Shown: positions 20,001 through 27,491, counted from the first letter of the stretch. The stretch is 64,000 bases of DNA from Candidatus Hydrogenedentota bacterium (GCA_013359265.1 JABWCD010000033.1:1-64000); one strand, 5' to 3'. The notes: generated from the sequence alone by a model not told the origin. Translations and numbers: made by a program.

Positions 20001-22264
20001 ACGCGCGTATCGTACTCGCCCGTACTGACGCCCTCGTTGCGCGCGAAGGTGAGGAGTTCGGCATTGCGAAGGTACGTGAATCTGCCCGTCGCGGTGCTGG
20101 TCTCGACATCCTGCACGGTTGCGACCGTCATCGCGCCAGCCGTGTTGAGGTTGACCTTCGACGCTTCGTCCACCACGTGGACGGCGACGCGGCCGGCAAT
20201 GGTGCAGACGGTTTCGCCCGCGCACGTAATGACGGGTACGTGACCGGGGATACTGGCGAACGGCAGAACGAGGTCCGATAGCGCGGCCGAGTAGCTGCGC
20301 AGATCGGTGGGATCGATGTTGATGCGGGAGTACGAGCGCGCGCGGTTTTCCTGCGCTGCGGGAATAACACCTGGTTGATCCCATGGGAAGTTCAAGTTTC
20401 CAGTGTTGTCATATTGAGGCACGCCGGGTTCGAGGAACACGTGGCCGTGCGTGTCGTTCACGATCTGCGTGAAGTCGTTGTCGATGCGGTCCACCGCCGG
20501 GCCGAAGGGATTGCCGGGGTCCACAAGTTGGAGCCGGGAGTCCGTCTCCGACGTGATCGTAATGCCGGAACCGGCGATGTATTCGTTGAGCGTCTGCAGA
20601 TTGACGCGCACATGGAACGTATCGAGCAGCGGAATGCTCTCGCCCGGGTCCTGGTAATCGATCCCCTCGGCGGGGGTAATAATCGGCAGGTTCGCGGGCA
20701 CGCGCGGGTTTAGCGCGTTGTTGTTGATCCGATCGTCGGACGTGAGGAAGATGCGTTGCTCGTCCGGCTCGTCGATTTGCCCGTCGTGGTCGTTGTCTTC
20801 GCCGTCGTTGCCGCCCCAGTAGCTGTCGGCGATGAGCGGCGCGGTGAGGAAAACGCGCTGTTCGTCGGCTTCGTCGATTTGCCCGTCCTGATCGTTGTCG
20901 AGATCGTCGTTGCCGCCCCAATACACGAATACTGCCGTCTCGTCCGGCTCGTCCACTTCGCCGTCGAGATCGTTGTCGATGCCGTCGCCGCCTTCGTCGC
21001 CGATCGCGCCGACTTTGTCCGCGCTGACGCGGCCGTCGCCGTTGCGGTCGATGCCGCCGAAGAATTCCTCGACGCCGATGGGAATCCACATGGCGTCGCG
21101 CAGCCCGTCGCCGTCGCTGTCCACGTCGGCCCATGCGTTGATTTTCTGTTGCGGCGTCACCACGCGCGCGGGCCAGCCCGCCGCGAACGGATCGTAGTCC
21201 GCATCGGGAATGTTCAACGGATCGTCAAACGCGGTGTCGAAGCTCGTGAAGTTGTACGCGTACTGGACAGGGAAGTCGAACGCGGCAAGGAAATCGCTGT
21301 CGCCGGGATCGCCGGTCGTTGCGAACGCGTACTGCTGATCGAGCAACGCGCGGATCGACGGGTCGTCGAGATCGTCCGGATCGATTTGGAACCGCGGCAC
21401 AAACAGCGGGTTCTTGATCTGGGCGAGCGCACTACCAAGGGATTCGCGGATTTCGTCCGCTTCGTCGATGTTGCCGTCGCCGTCGTTGTCGATGCCGTCG
21501 ATGCCGTCGACAAAGAGCGCGCGCTGGATCAGCAGGTCGAGCTCGGCCTCCTGCAGCTTCACGTCGGCCCAGTAATCAATGTAGGGAATGCGCTTGTACG
21601 GCGTACCACCGGCCCAACTCGTCCACGTGCGGTCGAGCACGCGGGTCCCGAACGCGTCGGGTTTGAAGGCCCACGGTTTTCCTGCGAGCCACGCACCATT
21701 GAAAACGGTGTTCCAGCCGTGATCGATTGACGTGTAGGTCGGGTGCCACTTTTTGTCGAGGCGCAGGTGCGACACGGCGAGCGCCTGGCCCGCGCTCGCG
21801 AGCAGTTCGGCGCGGTAGCCTTCCTGGTGGCGCACCGCCGCGCTGTGTTCGATGCGCGACGACGACCAGAATGTCAGTCCGATGAACAGCAGTACCGCGA
21901 AAATCGCGACCGAAATGATCAGCGCCGCGCCGGACGATTCGGCGAGGCCTTCGCCTTGCGGAAACGCGCAACGGATTTTGGATTTTGGATTTTGGATTTT
22001 GGATTGCGGGCCTTCGAGCAAGGGGCCGCGGCGGCCCGAAACTGCCGCGTGTCCTTCAGGTCCTTTTCGTCCTATAGGTCCTTTGGCCCCCTCAAACGAC
22101 ATATAGGACCTAAACGACCCAAAGAAGCCGGGCGCCCCGGCAACGCGCGCGCGGCGCAATCCAAAATCCAAAATCCAAAATCCAAAATCGGATTTGCCGG
22201 TTTCGGACGTTTGGGCGCGCTGGCGTTCCGCCAACCGGCCCGGACCTTTGAACATACGGCTCAT
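14039..22264 (-). CDS. Giant GspK/PilX-like minor pseudopilin with calcium-binding repeats
   Basis: 2741 residues, about nine times a normal GspK. The ATG follows AAGGA at 7 nt. The pilin helix begins SSG|AALIISVAIFAVLLFIGLTFW (cleavage after residue 112), GspK-like in lacking Glu5. The long leader is encoded by heptamer and 9-mer repeats. About thirteen GIDNDGDG-type motifs followed by DE-rich ends lie at residues about 255-275, 378-503, 805-921 and 1678-1798; more isolated DxDxDG motifs lie near 2608 and 2718. VNLNTA motifs of the GspK helix-hairpin type occur near 705 and 2497. A lamin-tail-like segment is suggested by IRINEMM (about 1165) and EWVELVNVSASPDPIDLSDW (about 1445). It follows G-H-I-J-like pseudopilins, so it should occupy the pseudopilus tip. 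Confidence 0.82.
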   Translation of the reverse strand: MSRMFKGPGRLAERQRAQTSETGKSDFGFWILDFGLRRARVAGAPGFFGSFRSYMSFEGAKGPIGRKGPEGHAAVSGRRGPLLEGPQSKIQNPKSKIRCAFPQGEGLAESSGAALIISVAIFAVLLFIGLTFWSSSRIEHSAAVRHQEGYRAELLASAGQALAVSHLRLDKKWHPTYTSIDHGWNTVFNGAWLAGKPWAFKPDAFGTRVLDRTWTSWAGGTPYKRIPYIDYWADVKLQEAELDLLIQRALFVDGIDGIDNDGDGNIDEADEIRESLGSALAQIKNPLFVPRFQIDPDDLDDPSIRALLDQQYAFATTGDPGDSDFLAAFDFPVQYAYNFTSFDTAFDDPLNIPDADYDPFAAGWPARVVTPQQKINAWADVDSDGDGLRDAMWIPIGVEEFFGGIDRNGDGRVSADKVGAIGDEGGDGIDNDLDGEVDEPDETAVFVYWGGNDDLDNDQDGQIDEADEQRVFLTAPLIADSYWGGNDGEDNDHDGQIDEPDEQRIFLTSDDRINNNALNPRVPANLPIITPAEGIDYQDPGESIPLLDTFHVRVNLQTLNEYIAGSGITITSETDSRLQLVDPGNPFGPAVDRIDNDFTQIVNDTHGHVFLEPGVPQYDNTGNLNFPWDQPGVIPAAQENRARSYSRINIDPTDLRSYSAALSDLVLPFASIPGHVPVITCAGETVCTIAGRVAVHVVDEASKVNLNTAGAMTVATVQDVETSTATGRFTYLRNAELLTFARNEGVSTGEYDTRVLPDIGVQRAVDIFMTRNGAHKDDPGGGKPQNFPPILPIDATDFLTHFNDNDSDGDGTNDNAAEAGYAYDEYFPGFGRTDDNANVLQLQFNGIDDDGDGAYYTHDGIDNDNDGVADEADEARFGIDEPFEGIDEPQELQMFRPYRNRLAELDGIDNDNDGVIDEIGELGDRLYSTGDEMAGALSSVAEMAPLRAVLTVQSSDPNARYQHYIGGAQGDLARNISPDTAPITGMKLDYNHATPDAIANALREDWSYPAFHDVLKTEMVYPADPTQAAFAGNPYLFSESGYAPTTTPAAYINDFRFQAAYFAGLRRESVSVIGAPAGIVDTRVEAPQSALALTPGRIFEADAGLRAYQLALNIVDSRDTDRVRNSLTYRLGDDWWNTLVGPAAPQREISYTLAGVEGIRINEMMVRAVRRVEAESNYDPDPVGDPRPENNPNVFSEGPIDFDVVTTTIEDRAGTVTNQDGSIPWEYFPQPLNLGDDRVGLGQLAGFQTDSSTVTISGATYDNVIQFRIGPSAQLPPGRYYLLVNTIDEIGYASVDDPTDIDFRVKYGLDRNIPGNPDILDDVIAGGAPGSPPFDGLVAAATISEPQVGRRSGASPLDPNVSPASGMVFLPTIDTRAAVVPPPGFEAYAGIGVETQLQSEAYTVIVPPFAANAADQFYLHIGIRNPVPGQTLAINFLDFSQEPDHEWVELVNVSASPDPIDLSDWLLEVGGGSNDPTRAVYRIPAGTQIAPNGSLLLTTNKYDVGPLAFAAPGARIFSANGMGMASQPASVAAPFGTASVGISEPPIPRYATRGEIGFIGQPLLGANLWNGRWGEPLGSGGLLAESIFQRPTGGLLDFLDLDGDGLSDPGIRTDDLVISTIDNPATDTPTKAWDRIVQIEPAAASPLSFINDALTPAGERLAFVATMVLRGGIFPNYPENDFVDNDGDNPELMRDGIDNDGDRLLLDRDLDINGLPIDNDGDGIANEGNDSIDNDGDGLIDEADESEGTDEPIDPRYDYDGINNDGDPFTDEGADGIDNDGDGLTDEYDESEGFGIPEGVDEGGVARWLKYDRGVGLGPIGIGLGPLTQVSGSYHRTPQFVLYPGEPAWVEGTNAAPEWKEFTERRMFPGDAVRVTLYERFPDEEFVVDRVTYTQNDVENRAPDDVRSFPVAAPDALLDRFVMLNAVTGLGLERAWPENTMGVDFYRSLERKHPLYTGDRFGLANRWTATDGNYDDWAPGTNRWFWDNVNDVAMPMTSAFVFGPTGAPTAVSGIQFFAHGFSGSPLRPNFFARVLSDSRLGYSPDPPVRLAANDAPVVPDALVGDNQRVLLRGRVRDANFRSPGDLLTTPYLALSRTYTIGEYDVVGREALQGPTVAPEDMLVGPVPPHLKGASIGTAYPEDLRALIDTASFDSIVLNVGQADFYPLFPLMASLTGGGLAELAQWAPIPDAANPTDYRAPQAWAPVFLASLDPNGSEPEGADFATMQTITITQSGTPPQYPNMLPWPGYPIQLAFLYRNVDLSVVPPYGNTRWLLQDNVGGAGSLASVRWPLERRAMMYVSSNPDAFRPDQTSHNIVPGGPGAPAAGAYPSEALFVWDGADGLPNGEYDLYVVTMPDMTYLEESTRAFDATRNDWLPAKLDRVRRRLPIDIQVLTDKDGDRKCWVDGTGPTANMPDTEELGLNTQSTGPADQREKFPLKAGLVPASDGTVHYGVVKIENNFLGVFVRNWADGRNPENVNAISRVVLMSRDRTPGRVNLNTAITQPLAANLSGAPDFNAFNPLTGLIGFTAEYVPDTNPLSDLGAFTPAPWSDQIPVATGPPYAFTFGEYGAVLARANQVIGQPPFALAVANPGFLPRGERFVDYNSDGLPDPPIDISGDGRADLAVRFDGRYLLSPAELIVSGDEAAFTSRPMSLMPSLIPQYFDVAAPTANQKAQQFDEAMERYTRMGNSITAASDTFEIIVTAQTGYAFDANRDGVINWRVDSEFVATGEKKLRTVYER
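16870..17230 (-). repeat. TSP3-like calcium-repeat block of the giant pseudopilin (block 3)
   Basis: Encodes consecutive DNDGDG motifs, for example SIDNDGDGLIDEADE and GIDNDGDGLTDEYDE, with acidic spacers. The alternating Asp/Asn ladder is the pattern of thrombospondin type 3 and EF-loop-like calcium sites. Confidence 0.8.
19500..19860 (-). repeat. TSP3-like calcium-repeat block of the giant pseudopilin (block 2)
   Basis: Encodes NDNDSDGDGTND, GIDDDGDG, GIDNDNDGVADEADE and GIDNDNDGVIDE motifs. The DNA shows a matching GTCGTTGTCGATGCC periodicity, explained by the protein repeat. Confidence 0.8.
20755..21135 (-). repeat. TSP3-like calcium-repeat block of the giant pseudopilin (block 1)
   Basis: Encodes DVDSDGDGLRD, GIDRNGDGRVSADK, GIDNDLDGEVDEPDE, DLDNDQDGQIDEADE and GEDNDHDGQIDEPDE. 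The last three are separated by a recurring YWGGND spacer of near-constant length, so this block contains a true higher-order duplication. Confidence 0.8.
21974..22189. repeat. Second hairpin element: 35-bp inverted (ATTTTGG)n arms with nested 9-mer arrays
   Basis: Arms 21974-22008 and 22155-22189 are perfect reverse complements made of about 4.5 ATTTTGG heptamers. The core contains four tandem 9-mers of the GTCCTTTNG class (22051-22086), then copies of the same 9-mer family in the opposite orientation (about 22098-22125), so the whole is a nested inverted repeat. It lies entirely inside the giant pseudopilin frame and encodes most of the leader peptide. Confidence 0.85.
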
Positions 22265-22339
22265 TCGCGTTCCTTGCTCTCAACCCTGGCCCGCGGGATG
22301 TCTCTCCGGCGGACCGGCCCACACCTTACACCGAGCGAA

Positions 22340-23965
22340 CTAAGGTTGTTCGTATGCCAACTGCGACCGCGTGTAGGCGGTCGGCACTTCAATCAACAGT
22401 TCCATCGATCGTTCGAAGTTCGGGGCCCTCAGATAGGCCGGATCGAACACCATCGGAATGCGCACCATCACCGCTTCGGGCAAACGCGGCTGCAACGGCG
22501 ACCCATAGGCGGTGAACACACCATCGGGTACGCTCGCGTCCGTGGGCAGATTGAAACTGTCGATCGTTTCGCCCGGCTCATCGATCGTACCGTCGCCGTC
22601 GTTGTCGAGACCGTCCTGTTCGATCGGATTGACGAACGTCTCGCCCGGTTCGTCGATCTGCCCATCCGCGTCGTTGTCCCGCCCATCGCTTTCGTATGCG
22701 TTCGGGTCCAAAAGCAAGATGGCCGGATCGGTCATGCCGGCAACCACCAGGCGTTCGCCCGGTTCGTCGACCAGCCCGTCCTGATCGTTGTCGACGCCAT
22801 CGTTTGGCAATTGAATGTTGCCCGCGTACGACTGGCGGTTCGAGTTCCAGAACGGCATGAGGTCCACGGACGTGTCCGCGGTGATGCGGCCAAACTCGAA
22901 GAACGGTTTGTATCCGCCGTCGGCGCGATAGGCCAATAACGGCCACGTGGTCCAGTAATCTTGCGGCGTGAACACGCCAATGTTTTCGACGGCGACGAAG
23001 TCGCGCGGATCGACGACGGAAACGGTGCTGCCGCCCCGCAACCAGCACCGCTCGGTGACGGCGCCGGAGTTCGGATCGACGCGGCCCCACGGGTTCGGCA
23101 GCAGCGCCTGGCCGCCCACGAGCCGCGGTATCCAATACTTCTGGCACGACAGCATCTTCAACCACAGGTCGCGCTTCTTCGCGGCAAACATCTGGTCGCG
23201 CGCGCTGTCGAGACGGCCGAGGATGCGCAGATCGTTCGACGGGCTCAAACTCAGGGTGTTCGATACTTCGAGCGAATCGTTCAACTGCGAGCGGAGCGAC
23301 TCCGGACTGCTGGTGGCGGGAAACTCGGGATTGTTCTCCGTCTCGTCGATCAAATCGTCCCAATTGAACGGATACGCGTCGAGTTCGGAGACACCGGGTT
23401 CGACGTAGCGCACGAGGGCGCATATGGCGACTTCGCGGCTGCCCGCGTCCGAATTGGGATCGTTGCCGGCGAAGCGCACGCCGCGGGTTTGGTGGAAGTC
23501 AGGCGCGCGGCCGGTGTCGGTCACGCCGACTTCTTTTGCGTAGTCGATCGCGAACGGTTCGGTGACGTAGAACGCGTTGTCGCCTCCGCGCAGCACGACG
23601 GGGTAGATGACATAGGTGATGCGGCCGATGCGCGTGTAATCGCGGCCGCTCGCGTCGCGAAGCTGGAGCAGGCCGACCATCATCATGCCGTATTCGTTGC
23701 CGTAGAACTGGTAGTACTGGCCGAAATCGCGCGAGGTGAACACGGTTGTGAGATCGCGTTGAATGACGTTGAACGTGCCGCGCGCGTCTTCGTAGACCTT
23801 CTGCGACTGGTAGCCGGACTTGACGGCGTTCAGGCTCGCCACGAACAGGGCGCCGATCGACGTCATCAGGATCGCAAAGATCGCCGTCGACACGAGCAGT
23901 TCGGTGAGCGTAAACCCGCCTTTTGCGTCGCGATAATGCATGGCACGCCTCGTCCGCGCTGTCAT
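22340..23965 (-). CDS. GspJ-like pseudopilin with calcium-binding repeats
   Basis: 541 residues, more than twice a normal GspJ. The leader ends AKGG|FTLTELLVSTAIFAILMTSIG, a classic prepilin peptidase site with Glu5. Three near-identical motifs (GVDNDQDGLVDEPGE, GRDNDADGQIDEPGE, GLDNDGDGTIDEPGE) lie at residues about 388-468, the same repeat family as in the giant GspK-like protein next door. The ATG at 23965 overlaps the preceding pseudopilin stop by one base, so translation is coupled. It probably forms part of the I-J-K tip complex; shared repeats in J and K suggest a joint calcium-dependent tip. Confidence 0.85.
   Translation of the reverse strand: MTARTRRAMHYRDAKGGFTLTELLVSTAIFAILMTSIGALFVASLNAVKSGYQSQKVYEDARGTFNVIQRDLTTVFTSRDFGQYYQFYGNEYGMMMVGLLQLRDASGRDYTRIGRITYVIYPVVLRGGDNAFYVTEPFAIDYAKEVGVTDTGRAPDFHQTRGVRFAGNDPNSDAGSREVAICALVRYVEPGVSELDAYPFNWDDLIDETENNPEFPATSSPESLRSQLNDSLEVSNTLSLSPSNDLRILGRLDSARDQMFAAKKRDLWLKMLSCQKYWIPRLVGGQALLPNPWGRVDPNSGAVTERCWLRGGSTVSVVDPRDFVAVENIGVFTPQDYWTTWPLLAYRADGGYKPFFEFGRITADTSVDLMPFWNSNRQSYAGNIQLPNDGVDNDQDGLVDEPGERLVVAGMTDPAILLLDPNAYESDGRDNDADGQIDEPGETFVNPIEQDGLDNDGDGTIDEPGETIDSFNLPTDASVPDGVFTAYGSPLQPRLPEAVMVRIPMVFDPAYLRAPNFERSMELLIEVPTAYTRSQLAYEQP
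22560..22800 (-). repeat. TSP3-like calcium-repeat block of the GspJ-like pseudopilin
   Basis: Three GxDNDxDGxxDEPGE motifs separated by 20-30 residues. The Gly after Pro in DEPGE distinguishes these from the DEPDE/DEADE ends in the giant pseudopilin. Confidence 0.8.
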
Positions 23966-24402
23966 CAATAATCCGTTACGTACGTGACGAAGTTTTCGCG
24001 CCGCCCGTCGGCCATGTCCACCGAAAACGTGACGCGCACCAACGCGTGTTCTCCCGAGCCGTTAACGCGGCGCACCGCCGCGGAGTACCCATCGATAATG
24101 TCCGTCGTTTCGACGTGGCCACCCATGCCGAGATACTGCGCATTGGCCATGGCGACGTTGCCGTAGAGCGACCCGGCCTGCGCGACGCCCAGCAGGTTGC
24201 TGGCGCCGGACATGCGCAGCCGCGCGATGTTGTTCTCGGCGAGTTCGACCGCTCTGGTCTTTTCCTGCGCCTGGCGCGTGAACGCCAGGCCCGTTGGAAA
24301 CAGGCGCACCACCGCCATCACGCCTATCGCGAGGATGCCCATCGCGATCAACACTTCCACCGGCGAGAACCCGCCGTTGTCGCATACTTTCTTAAACCAC
24401 AC
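23965..24402 (-). CDS. GspI/PilV-like pseudopilin
   Basis: 145 residues with an 11-residue leader, CDNGG|FSPVEVLIAMGILAIGVMAVVRLF, carrying Glu5 and the long N-terminal helix. The start is GTG at 24402. The size and the position before the J- and K-like genes match GspI, the subunit that nucleates the tip complex. It is the only pseudopilin in this cluster of ordinary length. Confidence 0.8.
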   Translation of the reverse strand: MWFKKVCDNGGFSPVEVLIAMGILAIGVMAVVRLFPTGLAFTRQAQEKTRAVELAENNIARLRMSGASNLLGVAQAGSLYGNVAMANAQYLGMGGHVETTDIIDGYSAAVRRVNGSGEHALVRVTFSVDMADGRRENFVTYVTDY

Positions 24403-24415
24403 TGCGAACTGACTC

Positions 24416-25399
24416 CTACGATCCGATTTGGATCCGCCCTGTCGAGCGGTACACTTCGATCCGAGCGGGCGCCGCCATCACGGGTTGAGGTCCCTCGTTC
24501 GGGGCTACGGTAAACCGGTCTTCCAGCGGCGCGTCGGGAGATGCGCCGACGGCGATCGTGATGCGCTCCTTCCACGGCTCCAGGCTGTCGCCCGGGACGC
24601 TCAACTCGCCGGTCGGCAAGAACACGTGGGCGGGAAACGCGTTGGACAGCGGCGCCGCGGCGGGATCGATCGTGATCTCCGCGGCGATCGGTTCCAGGAA
24701 ACCGTCGGCGTCGCGCTCGCGAAACATGTAAATCGTGCGCATGCCGCGCGAATGCAGTCCGCGGTACCGTCCTTCCGGATCGTTGGTCCCGTCCACAAAC
24801 TCGGCGAGCGACTGCGGCGGCACGTCGACAAAGCCGGTCGCGGCCAGCGTCTGTTCTTCCTGCGCGGTCAAGTGACCGATGACGGCGGTATTGTTTGGCA
24901 TCGCACGGAATCGCGCCTGCGTCTCCTGCGGGAGGATGAACACGTCGTCCTCCTGGATGGACTGGTCGTTGAGCCGGGCCGCGAACGCCGCGAGGGAATT
25001 CTCCAAGTCTTGATACGCGGCATTGTCGACAACCACGGTTGGCGGGTTCAGAATGAACGCGACCTGCTCTTTCGTCGCCCGGGTTGCCATGCTGTACCCG
25101 TCGATGATGTACGACTGCCCGTTGCTGTAATTGTCCGGCCGCCAATGAACGACGTACACGACCGCGGTATCTTTTCGGTACGAAATCGCGCTGATGCGCG
25201 CGGCGCGCAGCACGCCGTACAGATCGCGCGCGGCCGCGTCGCTCTTCTTGCTGAGGAACCCGCCGATCTTCACGACGGCGGGGATCGCCAGCCCGGAAAG
25301 CATCGCGAGGATCGCCAGCACGATGAGCAGTTCCGTCAGCGTGTAGCCGAAGCGGTTATGTCGTTTCGCGTTCATGTTCGCCATGCGTCTGCGCGTCAC
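24416..25399 (-). CDS. GspH-like pseudopilin
   Basis: About 327 residues (start GTG 25399; in-frame ATGs at 25384 and 25375 would give shorter leaders, the last leaving MNAKRHNRFG). The processing site is RFG|YTLTELLIVLAILAMLSGLAIPAVVKI, followed by a globular domain larger than usual for GspH (about 180 aa). Mid-protein acidic segments are present, but no DNDGDG repeats. The gene is 12 bp downstream of the GspG-like gene. The H assignment comes from order; it could also be a generic minor pilin. Confidence 0.76.
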   Translation of the reverse strand: MTRRRMANMNAKRHNRFGYTLTELLIVLAILAMLSGLAIPAVVKIGGFLSKKSDAAARDLYGVLRAARISAISYRKDTAVVYVVHWRPDNYSNGQSYIIDGYSMATRATKEQVAFILNPPTVVVDNAAYQDLENSLAAFAARLNDQSIQEDDVFILPQETQARFRAMPNNTAVIGHLTAQEEQTLAATGFVDVPPQSLAEFVDGTNDPEGRYRGLHSRGMRTIYMFRERDADGFLEPIAAEITIDPAAAPLSNAFPAHVFLPTGELSVPGDSLEPWKERITIAVGASPDAPLEDRFTVAPNEGPQPVMAAPARIEVYRSTGRIQIGS

Positions 25400-25411
25400 A
25401 GGTCGCCCTGC

Positions 25412-26203
25412 CTAGTTATAGAAGCCTTCCCAACTGTTGTCGCCGTCCCAGTTGTTGATGTCGTCGCCGCCGCCGATAAAGTCGAGTCCGACTTCGGCGG
25501 GATCGGAGAAGTAACCCTGGTTGTACTGCTGGTTGGACGTGCGGTTTTTCCCGTCCGACCACACGTAGAATGTCTGCTTGCGCGGCGCGGGCCAGCCAAC
25601 GTCCAGCGTTGGACCGGTGGGGTCGTCCGGATCGACGACGTCGAACCGAATGGCGCCGGGGTTCCATGCACTGTCATCCGTCGCCGCGCTTCCGGGCACG
25701 GACAAGTCCGGCTGGTAGATTCGGAACGGCACCTTGAACGGCGGGCCGGAACCGTCCCAGTCAAAGTTAAACGGACCGGGGGCGAAATGATACAGGCTTC
25801 CCCATGGATCCTTGCCCAATTCCATGTAGCTGTCACCCAGTTTGCGCCGGACTTCTTCGTTGAGAGACACGCCGCCGGGCCACTGCGGATCGGCTTCAGC
25901 GTACTTGCCCTTGCGAAGCAGCAAGTAGAATACGGTCTGATAGGTGCCGTTCACGTCCATTGCGGGAATGAACCCCTGGTTCGGCCACGTAGCGAAAAAA
26001 CCGCTCGTGAAATCGGTTCGGCCGGCGTCGACGAGCATCTTTGTCGTCGCCAAATCAATGCCCTTGATCTCCGCGAAGGCGCGCGTGGCGCGGGCCTTGT
26101 TGATGTACTTGGGCACATTGGGGATTACGATGCCGGCGAGGATCGAGATGATCGCGATCACCACCAGCAACTCGACCAACGTAAACCCGTAGCTGCGTTT
26201 CAT
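25412..26203 (-). CDS. GspG/major-pilin-like pseudopilin, oversized
   Basis: 263 residues; ATG 26203 follows AAAGGAGA. It has a canonical six-residue leader, MKRSYG|FTLVELLVVIAIISILAGIVI, and a GspG-like DPWGSLYHF signature near residue 126, where GspG places its calcium-linked loop. After that point it carries about 130 extra C-terminal residues that ordinary GspG lacks, rich in Asp, Gly, Asn and Trp. As the first pseudopilin after the PilC/GspF-like gene, it is the best candidate for the main shaft subunit of this machine. Confidence 0.82.
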   Translation of the reverse strand: MKRSYGFTLVELLVVIAIISILAGIVIPNVPKYINKARATRAFAEIKGIDLATTKMLVDAGRTDFTSGFFATWPNQGFIPAMDVNGTYQTVFYLLLRKGKYAEADPQWPGGVSLNEEVRRKLGDSYMELGKDPWGSLYHFAPGPFNFDWDGSGPPFKVPFRIYQPDLSVPGSAATDDSAWNPGAIRFDVVDPDDPTGPTLDVGWPAPRKQTFYVWSDGKNRTSNQQYNQGYFSDPAEVGLDFIGGGDDINNWDGDNSWEGFYN

Positions 26204-26255
26204 GGCTATAGTCTCCTTTGCGCGGCGCGGCCCGACCCCGCGCGCGGCTCCTTTT

Positions 26256-27491
26256 TTACTGTCCACTGATAGCGTCCGCCAGCGAGAAGATCGGCAGGTA
26301 CAGCGCGATGACGATGAACCCGATGATTCCGCCGAGGACGATAATGATGATTGGTTCCATCAGCCGCAGCATGGCTTCCACCGCGGCCTCCACTTCGGCG
26401 TCGTAAATGTCCGCCACCTTCATCAACATCGAATCGAGGCTGCCGGTCTCTTCGCCGACGTCGATCATGTTCACGACCATAGCCGGGAACACCTTCGATT
26501 CGTCCAGCGGCGCGGCGATCGTGTCGCCGTCCTTGATGCTGTCGTGCACCTTCTGGATGGCGTTTTCGATGACCTCGTTTCCGATGGTTTCTTTCGTAAT
26601 CTTCAGCGATTGCAGGATGGGCACGCCGGACGTGATGAGCGTGCCGAGGGTGCGCGCGAACCGCGCCACGGCAACTTTCGTGACCAGGTCGCCGACGAGC
26701 GGCAGCTTGAGCACGATGCGGTCCATGATGCGTTTGGTCAACTTAAATTTGGACAAGATTTTGATCACGTTAAGCGTAGTGGTAATCGTCAACAAGATAA
26801 TCCACCACTTGAACCGGCAGAAGTCTCCAATGTCGATCAGGATTAGCGTCATCGCGGGGAGTTTGGCGCCGAAATCCTGGAACACTTGCGCGAATTCCGG
26901 GACGATGTACGTCAGCAGAAACCATACGATTGCCGCGGCGATGGTCAGCACGGCGATTGGGTAGATCATTGCGCCCTTGACGCGGCGCTTGAGGGCCTGG
27001 CGCCGTTCCATGAATATCGCCAGGCGCTGCAACACGACTTCGAGCATACCGCCGACCTCGCCGGCACGGACCATATTGACGTACAGCCGATCGAAGTACT
27101 TGGTGTGCTTCGAGAGCGCGTCGGAGAACGTCGAGCCGCTTTGAATGTCGGACGAGATTTCGCGCAGCACGTCTTTCAGTTTCGAGGCCTTTTGCTGCGC
27201 AATCAGAATGTTCAGGCTGCGCAACAGCGGCAGGCCGGCGTCGATCAGCGTAGACAACTGGCGCGTCATGACCACAAGCTGCTTGACCTTGATGCCGCCG
27301 ATGTAAAACTCGCCCGGTCCCTTCTTGGCCTTGCGGGCGCGGCGTTCGTCGGCCTTGCTGGCTTCGCGGACGACGGTCGGGAACAACCCGAGGCCCTTGA
27401 CGTCGTTGATCGCCAGCGCCTGCGAATCCGACTCGATGACGCCAAACACTTCCTTGCCGTCGCGGTTCATCGCTTTGTATGCGAACTTCAT
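26256..27491 (-). CDS. pilC: PilC/GspF inner-membrane platform protein
   Basis: 411 residues with an N-terminal soluble region and two tandem GspF domains (about 70-195 and 275-400), with hydrophobic segments near 170-190, 220-240 and 375-400. PilC/GspF couples the cytoplasmic ATPase to pilin extraction. It starts 30 bp after the upstream ATPase gene and precedes the pseudopilins. It is a separate paralogue of the T2SS GspF at 39066-40292. Confidence 0.9.
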   Translation of the reverse strand: MKFAYKAMNRDGKEVFGVIESDSQALAINDVKGLGLFPTVVREASKADERRARKAKKGPGEFYIGGIKVKQLVVMTRQLSTLIDAGLPLLRSLNILIAQQKASKLKDVLREISSDIQSGSTFSDALSKHTKYFDRLYVNMVRAGEVGGMLEVVLQRLAIFMERRQALKRRVKGAMIYPIAVLTIAAAIVWFLLTYIVPEFAQVFQDFGAKLPAMTLILIDIGDFCRFKWWIILLTITTTLNVIKILSKFKLTKRIMDRIVLKLPLVGDLVTKVAVARFARTLGTLITSGVPILQSLKITKETIGNEVIENAIQKVHDSIKDGDTIAAPLDESKVFPAMVVNMIDVGEETGSLDSMLMKVADIYDAEVEAAVEAMLRLMEPIIIIVLGGIIGFIVIALYLPIFSLADAISGQ

